This document shows positions 29,336-41,345 of a DNA stretch of 64,000 nt, one piece after another. This DNA comes from Tupaia tana. Taxonomy: Eukaryota > Chordata > Mammalia > Scandentia > Tupaiidae. The translations under genes and the position numbers were made by a program. Each line of letters starts with the position of its first letter. Within the stretch, counting starts at the first letter, position 1. The notes below the pieces were generated by a model, which saw nothing but the letters and a program-made list of their open reading frames with translations, was not told the DNA's origin and ran no database searches. The DNA is taken from NCBI GenBank assembly GCA_026018925.1, contig JAKSZU010000016.1:30222877-30286876 (forward strand), read 5' to 3'.

Positions 29336-29610
29336 AGTGTCATCTTCTCTAATATGGTATGATTTTGTGGTAAGTAATATTGATAGTGTAAAATATGTTT
29401 TAACTAGGCAAATTTGAAACAATATTATGTAAAATATCCATATAATCATTTTATGTACTCATTTGCAATGTGAATGCTATAATAAAAAAATTAAGAACTG
29501 CATAATTTATTATGTGTTCGTGGGTTGTGCTTACATTGCGTGGTTCCGCTTTAGTTGGTAATAACAATATTGTGTAGTAACATCCATTGTCAGTAACTTG
29601 TTAAATTATT
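29336..29610. other. AT-rich stretch, possibly MRPL35 3'-UTR continuation
   Basis: It contains ATAATAAAAAAATTAAG near 29480, a polyadenylation-like AATAAA followed by A. It could be the distal end of the MRPL35 retrocopy separated by the SINE insertion, but I cannot show this without the mRNA. Confidence 0.3.
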
Positions 29611-29859
29611 TTCTTTTTTTAAATTTTTTTGAGGGAGATTTTTGTTATAGGGTGTGTGCTTGCCAGAGAAACAGAGACAGAAAGTGAGAAATCACCCCGA
29701 GGAGAACCCCCGCAATCCCTTCTTCATTCTCCTCTCGGGATTTTGGTCATGTACATACACAGGCTCCGCTTGAGTTTTAAGCCACTGGGTCCAGCACTCC
29801 AACCATGATCAGCTGTGTGGTTGTCTAGTACCTCAACCACTATGCCACCTCTTGGCCCT
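29611..29859 (-). mobile_element. tRNA-derived SINE
   Basis: It runs from GAGATTTTTGTTATAGGGTGTG through GAAATCACCCCGAGGAG and GCCACTGGGTCC to the head ACCTCTTGGCCC. An internal stretch around CCATCCCCC is deleted (GAGGAGAACCCCCGC). Confidence 0.85.
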
Positions 29860-30085
29860 AAATTCTGTTGTTAATAGCATCTGAAATTCTGTGAGTAATT
29901 TTGGTGACGATTGTGCTGTTACATTAGCAGTCTCCATTATTTTAACTAAAAGTATTTTAAGTATTCTATAACAATGTCTTAACATGAATTTAGTGATGGA
30001 CCTTGTACTAAAAAATAATCTGAAAAATCACTAAGATTGGAGCACAAGTCAGTACAATAAAAACATGATTAGATGACCAAATAGT

Positions 30086-30242
30086 TCCAGCCATGGTGGT
30101 GCAGGCAGTAAAGGAACTGCTATGTGATACTGGAGACCATATGGGAAGGCTGGGTTCGTATCCTGGGTCAACTTGAACTTACCAGATGGGTCCATGACTT
30201 TGACTGGCTGCAGGACTGGGGGTGGGGGGGGGGGCGATTTCT

Positions 30243-30273
<31 letters not shown>

Positions 30274-30300
30274 ATGAAGGAAATAAACAATACAAAAAAA
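30086..30300 (+). mobile_element. Second, unrelated-looking tRNA-like SINE family
   Basis: The head is CCAGCCATGGTGGTGCAGGCAGTAAAGG with B-box-like GGTTCGTATCC and 'CCATATGGGAAGG'. It is followed by a G run, CT repeats, CATGAAGGAAATAAACAATAC and A. The 'ATATGGGAAGGxxxxGGTT' unit recurs at 47429. It differs from the main SINE in head and tail. Confidence 0.6.
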
Positions 30301-33300
30301 CATTGCCATGCTATGGTGCTAATTTAATGAAAGCACTCTCAACTATTAGAGATAATATTGAAAAAAAACCCCCAGATGATATTAGATCAAATAAAGCTTT
30401 ATATTTGCAAAAATGATTATATATCTAGAAAATAATAATAATAAAAACATGTTGCTACATATCAGATATATGATCCTGAAGTGGGATTGTCATAGATGGA
30501 TATGCTTCTAAAACACTCTGATTTTTCCCTTCTCATGTATTCCTACTGAATCTAGAAAACTGGTCTCAAATCAAGTGTTTCTAGGTGACTTCAATTTCCT
30601 CTATTGTCACTGTCTTGTAATAGAATCCATGGAGCAATGAATACAACATTGCTGGAATTTAAGAAGGTGATTTGAAAGGGAAGAGGAAGTTCTGACCATA
30701 AAGGACTTGCTAGCAAAGGAGGAGAGTAGCAAGTCATTCAGTTGAGAAGGGAATGCTAATGAGGAGATGTCAGAATGCAGGACCTCAGAGCATTGCTCAA
30801 GTGCCCTCTGAGCCCCGTAAATATCATTTAGTCGATAGGTTTTCCAAAAAGTTTCATGGAGAAGAGAGTACCTTCTGCAGCAGAACAAGGACTAAGTACG
30901 GACTTCTGGAACAGTCCTTAGTGTGTCTAGGGAGGCAGCCATTCCCTCTATGTTTGTCTCTAACATTAAAACTAGGAGGGATAGAGAGAAGTCTTGCTCC
31001 CCACTGCCCTTTTCCCCAGAATGCTGGGGAAAATAGACCAACTACTCAATAATCCAAGTCAATCTGCATTCAGGTTTCAACTCCTAACAGGCAACAGTGA
31101 AAGCTTTTGGATTTGAGGAAAAACCCATAGAATTTGAGGTACATTTAACTATGGACTAAGAATTAATATGGTTCAGGTTTCACCACGATGTGTACACAGA
31201 CAAACCAGTGTTTGGTTGTACTTTGCCTTGATAGGAGCTGAGTATGCACCTGAAGGTGAAAAGTTTTACTTTTAATAAATTGTCACCTTAACATTGTTGC
31301 ATATATCTTGGATCTTACAGAGAGTAATAATACATTGAATAGTTCACAAATCTGGAAGAGATCATTAAGATGATGGATAAAGATACTTCATGCAGTTCAC
31401 AACTGCTATATCTGATTTTTAAATGTCTAGGTTCACATCCCACTTTGTGAGATAGGAACTTATTAAAAATATCTTTCCTTGTAGAGATTTGATATTTTAT
31501 TTCAAAAAGAACCATCTGGGAATGTCTACTCTTCCTATTTGACTTCAAAAATTAACATAAGATTTGTTTTATAATCTGACTTTTTTTTTCTAATCAAGAG
31601 TCTTGAGACCTTGTTACATCTATAGGTGCCAAAATAGCAAAGAATCTAAAATATTTGTATCAACAAAAATGTGATCAGTTTCTCAAACATTGTTTATCAA
31701 AAATACATTATTTCAGACATTACTACCTGGAACTGTTGATGACAATGTCAAATGCACTTTTTCAAAAATATGAAGTATGCAATATCTTCCCCATTCCTCT
31801 TCATTTTTTTTTTCAGCATCTTCATCATTTTGAAAGGATCATGCTTTGAACAAGCAGCAGATGTTAATATAGAAATATAGAACATCTCAATTTTCTCACT
31901 GCTAACTCAGCTTACTGAGCCAATTTCACAATTCTCACATTCCTGAGTCCTGGGAGAAAATGCTAATTTAGATTGTTAAAATTGACACGGGTTAGGGTAT
32001 AAAGGGTAATTAGCATAAAATCCTACACAAAGTGTTCTTAGCACCATTAATCAACACCCACCTAGGCATATACTTTTTTAGTGAGAGCTGATGTTTAACA
32101 GAGCTGAAAAAAATGTCTAAAATATTCTATTCTGGTTAAGTAATAAAAAATGCAGAGTTTGTCCTCAAATCAAGTTTGAGGGTTTTTAAGGAAAAATACC
32201 TAGTGTGTCGATCAAGCATGACTTTTATTTTACACTTAAGAATTATTTAAAGCATATAAAGTATTCTCTTGAGGAAAACACCTCTTAAGCACTTGCATTT
32301 TTGACATATCTGTGTCAGTGTTGTTCTATGCATGTGTGGTTATTTCAAAAAGGCTGCTGTTTTCTTTTTTCTCCCTCCGCATGTGCAAAGACTGTTGCAT
32401 TTGGCACCGTTGTTCTCATCTCAGTACAGGACATTGCGGTGTCGTCTCTGCTTTATTAATTTGACAGACTCTTAAATCCAACTAAGCTACTCAGAGCTGA
32501 ATCTGCTCATCTAGACAGAGGTGTTATTGCCTCAAATTTTACAAGCTAGATTAACTGAAGTTCTTTCTTTCTTTCTTTTTAGTTTTACAATTTTTTTCTC
32601 TGCTTGCCAACAATGTGAACCATGCAAGACACCTCTTGTCTTTTGGTTAGAAGTCACTCAACTTTTTTCTGCTCTTTAGTTTGCTTGTTTGGAAAATAGA
32701 AAAGTGACAAAAATAACAAAGATGAAAAGTATACTAATTTTTTCTTAAATTATAGGATGCAAGAGATGCAAGTTCCTGGGAGCCAGTTCATATATGTCTC
32801 TGGGGATACAGTGAGACTCATCTGTAGAAATTCTATCATGGTGGTCCAATGAAGGGAATGAAGCTACAAACATGTTATATTACCCCTGGAGGCCATTTAT
32901 TTTGCATAAGATAATGCTGCTTTGTGTAAAACATTGGTTAGATGCAAGAAATAGAAAGAGAATAGAATACTCTCAGGAGAGTGACTGTTTTTTTTTTTTT
33001 TTTTTTTTTTTTTTAATCCAGAATCACAAGATAAATACTCTAATAAATGCTGGAGCTCTGAGAATATGCAGCAGGGACACCTAATTAAAATTGAGAAAAG
33101 GGACTAAGAGGATGGATGGATGGGATTTGCCTGGGTGAGTAAGAAAGTGAAGAGACTATTCCTGATGCAGCATGTTTTTAAAAAAAGAACATAGCAAATT
33201 CCAGGAGCAAAAATTTCAGTGTGTTTAAAGTCCAGAAAACAAAGTGCAAGTTGCCTGAGATGGAGCTGGCGCAGTAGGCAAGAGTGAGGTGAGGAAGGAT

Positions 33301-33550
33301 CTTGTGCCACCAGGTAAGAAACTGGATAGACTCTGAAGACCAATGACAGTAAATGTAAGGTGGTAAGTGGGGGGAAGACATAAACTTCCTTATGTTTTAA
33401 AAAGACTCTGACTGCAAGGGGAACAGATGGGATTCTGGAGGCAACTTATAGCAGGACATCAATAGGGAGGTTACGGCAGTGACCCTGTGCAAGATGCATA
33501 ACACAGCAAGCAAGGATTGTGTAGGACAGAGAATGGGGACTTATGATAAC
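30301..33550. other. Mostly unique sequence
   Basis: I recognise no element or gene. A 26-base T run lies at 32989-33014. The open frames around 30607-31052 overlap on both strands without a recognisable protein, and there is no sign of splice-flanked exons. Confidence 0.5.
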
Positions 33551-34040
33551 AGTGGCTCACACAAACCGAGTGTTTGTTACATGCTAGACCTGGCACTTTT
33601 TGTTTAATGTCTCCTCAAATTGTCACACATGAAAAGTCTCTGTAAATATAGGTACTATTTTTAAATTTAAAGACAAGAAAATTCAAGTTTTGAAAAAGAA
33701 ATGTGCTCAGGGACCAGCAGTTAGCGTAATGGCTATGTCGCTGGACTCCCACATAGTCGACTGCAGTTCGAGTCCCGGACCCGGTGGCTTAAACTCATGC
33801 CGGGTGCGTGTGCGTGCGTGCCCAAGATCCCGAGAGGAGAATGGAGGAGAAGGGATTGCAGCGTGGCCATCCCCCCTGGGAGGTGATTTCTCGCTTTCTG
33901 TCTCTCTGTCTCTCTCTGTCTGCCTGGAGAGCGCAAGTGCCCTGTAGCAAAAACCTCTCCAAAAAAAAAAAAAAGAGAAAGAAATATGCTCAAATGCAGG
34001 CTTTCCGAAAAGAGTAAGCTGGAATTTGAAGCCAGGGAAA
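33551..34040 (+). repeat. MIR interrupted by a young SINE
   Basis: The MIR left part (CCGAGTGTTTGTTACATGCTAGACCTGGCAC ... TAGGTACTATTTTTAAATTTAAAGACAAGAAAATTCAAG) reaches the target site at 33695-33709. The right part (AAATGCAGGC ... GCTGGAATTTGAAGCCAGGG) resumes after the SINE. Confidence 0.7.
33710..33977 (+). mobile_element. Young long tRNA-derived SINE with TSD, in MIR
   Basis: It has an intact A box TAGCGTAATGG, B box AGTTCGAGTCC (one base off consensus), a CpG-rich body and a 14-A tail. A 15-bp duplication AAAGAAATRTGCTCA (one mismatch) lies at 33695-33709 and 33978-33992. It is among the best candidates for a transcription-competent copy. Confidence 0.97.
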
Positions 34041-35200
34041 GAATTGTAGAGCTGTCTTTTGTCTGATATTTAAGATCAAGTTAGGAAAGTGAATTGACAA
34101 TTGTCAATGACTGACAGGTGGAGATGGCAAGTGAGAGGGAAAACGTCACTGGGTGGAACACTTGTGTTGGGGGACAGTGAGGGAGGCAGGTCTCCTGGAT
34201 ACTAAATGCAAGGGAGATTCATGGTTGGTGAAGGGGAGAAATTTTTCCCAAATTAATTTATACCTTGAATGTGAGGTAGCTGCAGGATATCAAAATGATG
34301 GGCAGTTGGAGGTAGAGAAAAGGATTTGGACCTGGTACACAGGCTATGGAGGCAGCACATTTATATATGCCTGGGGTGACTGCAGTAGAAAATCATATAG
34401 AATAGGAAGATAAAACAGGCCTGAGAAGAGCAATGATAGAGTTAGGTGCAAGATCAGGAGATATGATGTCAGAAAAACTGAGCAAAGTGGTGCCTTATGA
34501 CTGAGAAAAATCAATGAAAGCATCGAACACTCCTGAGGGTTCATAGGACACACACAGGAAAAAAAATTAAACAAACAAACAAAAATACATGTATATGATT
34601 TAATTTTATGACAAGGCTTTTTTTTTTTTTCCTTTTGGTGCAGTACTTGGCAGACACACAGTACAGGACATTAAATGTTACTATTATCCAGAGGATAAAT
34701 ATCAATACATCATTCTACAGATTACACATAAAGACAAGGCACCTGCTGACTATCTACTGCTTCCTGTAGCCTCTAATGTTTTTATGAGTAAATCTCACTT
34801 AACTTGGAAGGAGACAGGTTCCAGTGCCATTAAATTTTGGCTTAAATCACTGGCAAAGCCATATTCTCAACTCCTATGATGTGCCAAAGTTAAACACAAA
34901 ATGATATTTATTGTAAAAGTGATACCCCCCCATCCTCTCCTTTTCAAAGAAAGAGTCATGGCAATAAGCTTCCTTTACTAGAGAAACTCTCCCAAAAATA
35001 CTAATTTTTAAAAATAAATTTATTTATTCATTAATTTATTTAGTATAGTCAGTCACTATGTAATAGTAAAGCATATCTAATGAATTTTTACCATCACGAA
35101 GAACACTAATTTTATTTCTAGAAGCCATCATAAGCTTTTGCTTCATAATTATGCCAATCTCAACAATTAATAATATTAAGAAAGTATGTTCCTTATGGAG
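34041..35200. other. Unique sequence
   Basis: No repeat or gene was recognised. A T-run is at 34618-34632. The open frame at 34153-34413 is an unremarkable translation without family resemblance. Confidence 0.5.
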
Positions 35201-35214
35201 AACTTCCTGTTCTT

Positions 35215-35482
35215 AGGGACTAGCAGTTAGCATAATGGCTATGTTGCTGAACTGCCACATAGTCCACCGCGGTTTGAGTTCTGGACCTAGTGACTTAAAC
35301 TCATGCCGGGCGTGTGTGCGTGCATGCCCAAGATCCCAAGAGGAGAATGGAGGAGAAGGGATTGCACTTGCATGTGGCTATCTTGCCTGGGGGTGGGGGT
35401 GGGGTGATTTCTTGCTTTCTGTCTCTCTTTGTCTTTTTGGTGAGCATATGTGCCCTATAGCAAAAACCTCTCCAAAAAAAAC
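35215..35482 (+). mobile_element. Long tRNA-derived SINE with TSD
   Basis: The full-length copy runs from AGGGACTAGCAGTTAGCATAATGG to CCCTATAGCAAAAACCTCTCC plus A8. The middle has an extra GCACTTGCATGTGG and GGGGGTGGGGGTGGGG. A perfect 14-bp duplication AACTTCCTGTTCTT lies at 35201-35214 and 35483-35496. Confidence 0.97.
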
Positions 35483-35496
35483 AACTTCCTGTTCTT

Positions 35497-37380
35497 CACA
35501 TTTTTACATTGCTAATATTTTCCTCTAAGATGATTCATGGGGCTGAAACATGAGCTAACAGGAAAACAAAACAAAACAAAACAAAACAAATCATGGTTTA
35601 TATAAGAGTCCTGAGAATTAACTTATGTTTCTAATTCTCAATTTTTCAAAATTAAAATAAATGTAATTTTAAAGCATTCTTCATACAAAAAGCTGTCAAC
35701 AATTATCACCTTACACAAACCCCTATGCATCTCAGTAGTAATACTCAGATAGTAAATGAAATACTCATTTACTAAAAGAATGATGCATTTACTTAAGGTC
35801 ACTTAAAATGTCAGCAACACAGATGAGAAGGAAACAAAGAAGAATGTGTTCTCAGACATTAGGAATTACGATTTTTCCAAGTCTGCATCTTCAGTTTAAC
35901 TCTGTTGCACAGAGGATTAACAAATTTAGTTTTCTTGGAATAGGAAAGATAAGACTCATCTTATTTCTGCTATTTGAAATTATGAAACCAAATTCAGTTT
36001 TGCAGAATTTTATTTGGAAGCAAACCAAGCCCATTTGCTATGTTAGGAAGTCTTTCTGCTAGCAAATGTTCACATGATAAATGTGCAGATGAAAGATAAG
36101 CAATTTATTTTTATTTGATACTGAGAATGGGAATTTAAACCTTGGTAAGTATTTTCTTTGAAGGTAATGTAAAATATAGGTCAAATATCTTTATAACTGT
36201 ATCAATATATAAATAAGTAATATAAATAACTATCTGATCAACTTTGAGATATGGGACAAGCACAGTAATCACACATTTCATCCTGTTAGTATTAATATAT
36301 ACATACACACACACACACGTAAGACTCTGAAACTGCATTCCCATTTCTGTTATTCAGTGAGTTATACGAGGGGTACTATTTCTTTGCAAATCAGTTTAGT
36401 CTTAATATATCTAAGTGGAACATGAACAAACTGAAATACTACACTGGGAAGTATACATCACATTCTTTTAAGTGTGTGAAAATAATACTTAAAAGGGGGG
36501 CTGCAAAGAGATGAAAATAGTACTCGCATAATTTTCAAGTGGGAAGTAAATGTAGAGAACACCTAATAAATATCCTTAATATTACAGATAAAAACAAACA
36601 AACAAAAAACCCAAGTAGCGGTCTTCTATGTGTACTGTAATTCCTAATTGTTATGTGTAAATTCTAATAAAGTAAAGCAACCACGGAAAGCACATTAGAT
36701 CAAAACAAGTAACCTGTACAGAAATGTAGGGCAAATAAATAATGTGTTCCAGCATGATGATTAAAAAAAAAAAATACCCCACAATTTCCCAAATTTCAGG
36801 ATGCTTATTGACTCCATTTCTGACTTTGAAATCTGAGTAGAAGAGAGAGATGAATGTGTGACTGAGATAGTTTTGTTAATACCAGAATGAGATGTATACA
36901 CTGAAACACTGTTCTCTACCATTTGTCAACTAGATATATCTCACAGGTGCTAACCGCAGAATTTTTTCACTGTAATTATCATAAAAGCTTTAAAATCTGA
37001 TTTATTACAGTGGTATTTGAAACAAATTTTCTCAATTTCCATTTTAGACAAAGTGTACTAGAAATCTCATTGGTTTTTAAAGAGGTTGACAAAAAGCTGT
37101 TACTACTATTTCCATCCCATGCAAATACCTTATTTTCTTTATTCTTCTAATGTATCTCAAGCTAAATATTTTAACCAATGTGGGAAGAGTGTAGAAGCAG
37201 ATGCGGATATAGGATTAAAAGTCATCTGCTTGCATTTTGAGGAAAATAAACGCATTCTACAGAAGAAACATTTAGACTCAACCAACTCACCATGTTGGAA
37301 AAAAATATTAATATCTTACCTCATTTCTTTTTTTTCTTGTTTTGCTTTATAATTACTGAGAGTAAAGAAAATTTTCAACT
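35497..37380. other. Unique AT-rich sequence
   Basis: It contains (CAAAA)n near 35560-35587 and a short CA run near 36302-36318. No element or gene was recognised. Confidence 0.5.
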
Positions 37381-37381
37381 C

Positions 37382-37722
37382 TTTTTTTTTTTTTTTTTTT
37401 GAGAGAGATTTTTGCTATAGGGTGCATGCACTCACCAGAGACAGAGAAAGACAGAAAGCAAGAAATCACCGCCCCCACCCCCACCCCCACCCCCGGGGTG
37501 GGAGTGGAGTGGGGGCTGGGGGAGGGGAGTGGGGGGGAGAGGAGTGGGGGGATGGGAGATGGCCATGCCACAATCCCATCTCCTCCATTCTCCTCTCAGG
37601 ATTTTAGGCACACACACACATATGTGCTCTGCGTTAAGTTTCAAGTCTCTTTATCTGGAACTCAGAAGTCACATCCATATGGGAGTCCAGTGATGTAATC
37701 ATTACACGGTCTTCTGGTCCCT
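37382..37722 (-). mobile_element. Long tRNA-derived SINE with G-rich internal expansion
   Basis: It has tail GAGATTTTTGCTATAGGGTGC and body GAAATCACCGCCCCC. A low-complexity block of about 90 bases follows, then GATGGCCATGCCACAATCCC and the head CGGTCTTCTGGTCCC. The block replaces the usual short CCCCCCAGGGGGG. The copy is longer than the family by about the size of the block. Confidence 0.93.
37470..37560 (-). repeat. C/G-skewed low-complexity block
   Basis: It starts with C5A repeats (CCCCCACCCCCACCCCCACC) and turns into G runs (GTGGGGGCTGGGGGAGGGG and similar). Several G4+ runs are separated by short loops, so four-stranded structures are plausible. Confidence 0.9.
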
Positions 37723-37883
37723 TTCTCAACTTCCTTAACGACCTCCTCTTCCTCCCCTGCTTTTCCTTCATTACCTTATCTTTTTCTTCCTCTTATGCCT
37801 ACTCCTTTTCAGTGGACAGTTTAATCTTACTGTAGCTGCATAATATTAAAAGAGAACTCTAAAAGGAAAAGACAGAACTCTTT

Positions 37884-38100
37884 GGGCCAGCGGGTTGTGT
37901 GGTGGTTAAGGGCATTGGACTCCCACATGGCTGATTGCGGTTTGGGTCCCACAAACCTGGAGGCTCGCTTTCTCACTTTCCCTCTCTCTCTCTCACTCTG
38001 TCCTTCTCTGGTAAAAATTAAAATAAGCAAATAAACAAAGGAAGAAAAGAAGGAAAGGAAGGAAGGAAGTTAGTTAAATAAAATAATTATTTCAAAAAAA
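37884..38100 (+). mobile_element. Short-type tRNA-derived SINE
   Basis: It reads GGGCCAGCGGGTTGTGTGGTGGTTAAGGGC and GCGGTTTGGGTCCC, then GGAGGCTCGCTTTCTCACTTTCCC, a CT run and TCTCTGGTAAAAATTAAAATAAGC. A GAAGG-rich tail extends to about 38100. This shows the complete short-type layout. Confidence 0.9.
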
Positions 38101-38139
38101 AAGAAAAAAGAAAAGACAGGACTCTTATCAGAATTAAAT

Positions 38140-38222
38140 GAGTGTCTATTTCTTTATCATCTACTTTAATGACTTTCTGGCACATAGTAAGTATTAACTA
38201 AATTTTAGGAATTTATTGTTTC
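38140..38222 (-). repeat. MIR fragment
   Basis: GAATTAAATGAG ... GGCACATAGTAAGTATTAACTAAATTTTAGG is the reverse complement of the MIR left side ('...GTGCCAGGCAC...'). Confidence 0.5.
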
Positions 38223-38429
38223 CTAGAAAAGTTTTATACTGTGGTTTAACTTAAACCAGTCTCAAAGATGGATGTATGGACAAAACAAAATATGGGTAAT
38301 CAAGAAATCACTTAGGTGTACTTCATTCCTCAGAGACAAGACATTAAGAGACTTTGCAGCCTTAGTCGCAGACTAGTTTGGTAATAACATTACAGTGATT
38401 ATGCAATGCTATATTTTAAAAAAAAATAA

Positions 38430-38722
38430 AAGAACTTTTAACCTAGCAATTATACTTCCAGAAATGTAGCCCAGGGACATAATTATGTTCATAAAGACAT
38501 AGCTAGAAGGGTGCTCATTATAGGACTGTTTACAGTGGCAAAATGTTGGTATCAAACTAAATGGCCAACAATATGAAATGCATTTAATAAACCATGGTAG
38601 AAATCTGCTAGAAATATATTTAACAACACAGAGATATCCTCACGATTCTACTGTTAAATAAAAAAATAGATAATAAAACACCATGAATATACAATGCTAA
38701 GAAAATATATATTTAATCCTGC
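38430..38722 (+). mobile_element. L1M-type LINE 3' part
   Basis: It is a sense match to the old L1 ORF2 end: AGCAATTATACTTCCAGAAATG, CATAGCTAGAAGGGTGCTCATTATAGGACTG, AATGTTGGTATCAAACTAAATGGCC and CATTTAATAAACCATGGTAG. Frames are destroyed. Confidence 0.7.
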
Positions 38723-39148
38723 ATTCTTTTATCTTCGTAATTTTTCTTCTACACGATCATACTACTTCATTCATTAGGTAACTTTCAGTCCTCATCTTAA
38801 TTGATTTTACTGAAATAGCTGACATTATGAGCTCTTTTTCAAAAATCACTCTCTTATATTGGCTATCTAACCCTATATTTTTCTGTTTTGTCTCCTACCA
38901 CTTTGACCATTGGTTCTCTATACTTTTGTCAAACTTTATCTTCACCACCTAACGTAAAGTGTATGTATTCTTCCAGTCACATCTTCTCATCCCATTCTCC
39001 ACCATAAGCTATTTTTCATATCATTGGCTTTAATTACTATCTGTATACAGATGACATTCATATTCACAATCTTTATCCCAGAAGCCTAATTTAAATCTGG
39101 ACCATCAACACAGCTGTGGTATTGCAGGTTATTTAAAATGCACTTCAA

Positions 39149-39330
39149 GGGGCCAGCAAGTGGTGTGATGGTTAAGGGCGTTGTACTCCCCCATGATCTA
39201 CAATGGTTCAAGTCCCAAACCAGGGGACTTGCTTTCTCACTTTCCCCCTCTCTCTATCACACACTCTGGTCCTCTCTGGTCAAACTTAAATAAATAAAAT
39301 TAAATAAAATAATTCTTTTAAAAAAAAGCA
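39149..39330 (+). mobile_element. Short-type tRNA-derived SINE
   Basis: It reads GGGGCCAGCAAGTGGTGTGATGGTTAAGGGC, GGTTCAAGTCCC, GGGGACTTGCTTTCTCACTTTCCCCC, then TCTCTGGTCAAACTTAAATAAATAA. It is complete, with one AAATAAA-type tail. Confidence 0.9.
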
Positions 39331-39567
39331 TTTAAAATAAATACATTTATATTGATACCATTATTAATCCCAGAATTATCCACTAAAAATGGTCACAACC
39401 TAGTCCTCTTTCAGAAGTCCATATCTCTGAATATAATTGCTATTCATTCACTTATGCAAGATACTATAATGGATGCATTATTAATATCACCCTCATCCTG
39501 AATAACAAGTATGTACAAATATCATCCACTATCCATTTGATAATCTCTCATGTAAGTCCATGTCTTA

Positions 39568-39835
39568 TTTATTTATTTATTTATTTACTTATTTACTTGG
39601 AGACATTTTTGCTATAGGGAGTGTCCACCCACTAGAGAGACAGAAAGCTAGAGGAAATCATCCTCTAGCCAGGATGGCCATGCTGCAATCCCTTCTCCTC
39701 CATTCTCCTCTCAGGATTTTGGGCATGCAAACACACACGCCCAATGTGAGTTTTAAGCTGCTGGGTCCAGGACTTGATCTACAATAGACTATATGGAAAT
39801 CCAGCAACGTAACCATTATACCATCTGCTAGTCCT
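39568..39835 (-). mobile_element. Long tRNA-derived SINE
   Basis: This minus-strand copy has a TTTA-repeat tail, GGAGACATTTTTGCTATAGGGAGTG, a diverged middle, and the head ATACCATCTGCTAGTCC. CpG positions are largely decayed. It abuts the AT-rich end of the following L1. Confidence 0.9.
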
Positions 39836-39844
39836 TTCTATTAA

Positions 39845-41345
39845 AAAAGAAAAAAAATATATATATATACACACATATATATATATATTATCGTTATTTT
39901 TATCTACATTTAACCATTGTACATCATCATAGCATACAAAATGGTTTTTCTCAGAATGAATACAGTGCTTATCAGTCAAGTCATAGATTATTACCATGTA
40001 CATGCCAATATAATTTTTATTTTTCTTTCTGTTAAATGTTTTTTTACTCCCCTGATCCTCTCTCTCTCACACTGCATTACCCAACCCCTCCATGCTGTCT
40101 CTCGTATCTTCACTTGTCCTCTCTGTTATTATACGTTCCAATCTTTCAGTTTCTGCCCTAGAGTGATTTATTATATATTAAGTAGGAACATACAATGCCT
40201 GCTTTTCATAGTATGGTGTGCTTTACTTAATATTAAATCTTCCATATTCATCCACTTTGTATCAAATGTCAGAGTCTCATCATTCTTTATGGTCAAGTAG
40301 TATTCCATGGTGTATACGTGCCACGTTTTCAATCCATTCTTATATTCTTTGATATTCGGACTGATTCTATGTCTTAGCAATTGTTAATAATGCTGCAATT
40401 GGCTGTACAAGTGTTTTTCTGATTATTTTCCTATCCTTTGGGTAGATACCTAAGGGAGGATTTTCTGGGTCATAGGATAGTTCTATTTGTAGGTTTTTGA
40501 GGAACATCTATATTGTTCCCCTCAGTGGCTGTACTAACTTACCTTCCCAGCAACAGTGTAGGAGAGGGTTCACTTTCATCAGAGCCTCATTAGCATTTAT
40601 TCTGTATTTTTTTTTTTTTATCTTAGCCATTGTGTTTGGGGTTAAATTATATTTCAGTGTGGTTTTGATTTGAATTTATAATAAGAGATGTTGAGCACTT
40701 TTTCTTTTTTTTGCGATTTGTTTATTTTTTTTGGAGAGTTGTATATTTAGGACATTTGCTCATTTTTTATTTGGATTGTTTATATTTCTGCAGGTAAGCT
40801 GCTTGAGTTTCAGGTATATTCCAGTTACCATTCCCTTATCTGAGGCATAGTTTGCAAATATATTCTCCCATTTGAGGTTTCTCCTCACTCTAATTATTGT
40901 TTCTTTTGCTGTGCAAAAGCTTTTTGCCTGATGTAGTCCCACTTGTTTATTTTGGAAATTATTGACTATACTTCGAGGGTCTTATTTAAGTAGTCTCTAT
41001 ACATCCTGATGTCTCCAAGAGTTTCCTATTTCTCACCAGTAGTCTAATAGTTTGAGGTTTTATGTATGTATCTTTGATCCATTTTGAGTTAATTTTTGTT
41101 AATGCTGGGAGATATGGGTCCAGTTTCATTTTTCTGCAAGTGAATATCCATTTTTTCCAGCACCATTCACTAAAGAGATTTTCATTTCACCAAAGGATTG
41201 TTTTGTGCCCCTTGTCAAAAATTAGTAGGCAACATGTCTTGTTTTTTTTTTTTTTTTTCCTGGGTTTTCTAGTCTGTTCCATTGGTCCACATGACTCTTT
41301 TTGTGCCAGTTAACATGTTTTGATTATCATAGTTTTGTAATTTGA
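39845..41345 (-). mobile_element. L1, non-inverted 3' part (3' UTR and ORF2 C-terminal part)
   Basis: From the left: an AT-rich tail, the L1 3' UTR (CATCATAGCATACAAAATGG ... TTCAGTTTCTGCCCTAG) and the ORF2 C-terminus in antisense. The minus strand encodes WHVYTMEYYLTIKNDE-like sequence near 40.3 kb and SFCTAKETIIRV near 40.9 kb. Frameshifts and stops are frequent. The sense changes abruptly at about 41345. Confidence 0.9.

Noticed and set aside
33710..33785. A tRNA gene at the SINE head
   Set aside because: The A and B boxes are tRNA-like, but the stems cannot close into a cloverleaf with matching acceptor ends, and the same head recurs in dozens of SINE copies.
40171..40380. A host gene at the 69-codon frame with WHVYTMEYYLTIKNDE
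   Set aside because: This is the ORF2 C-terminus of a dead L1, with frameshifts on both sides.
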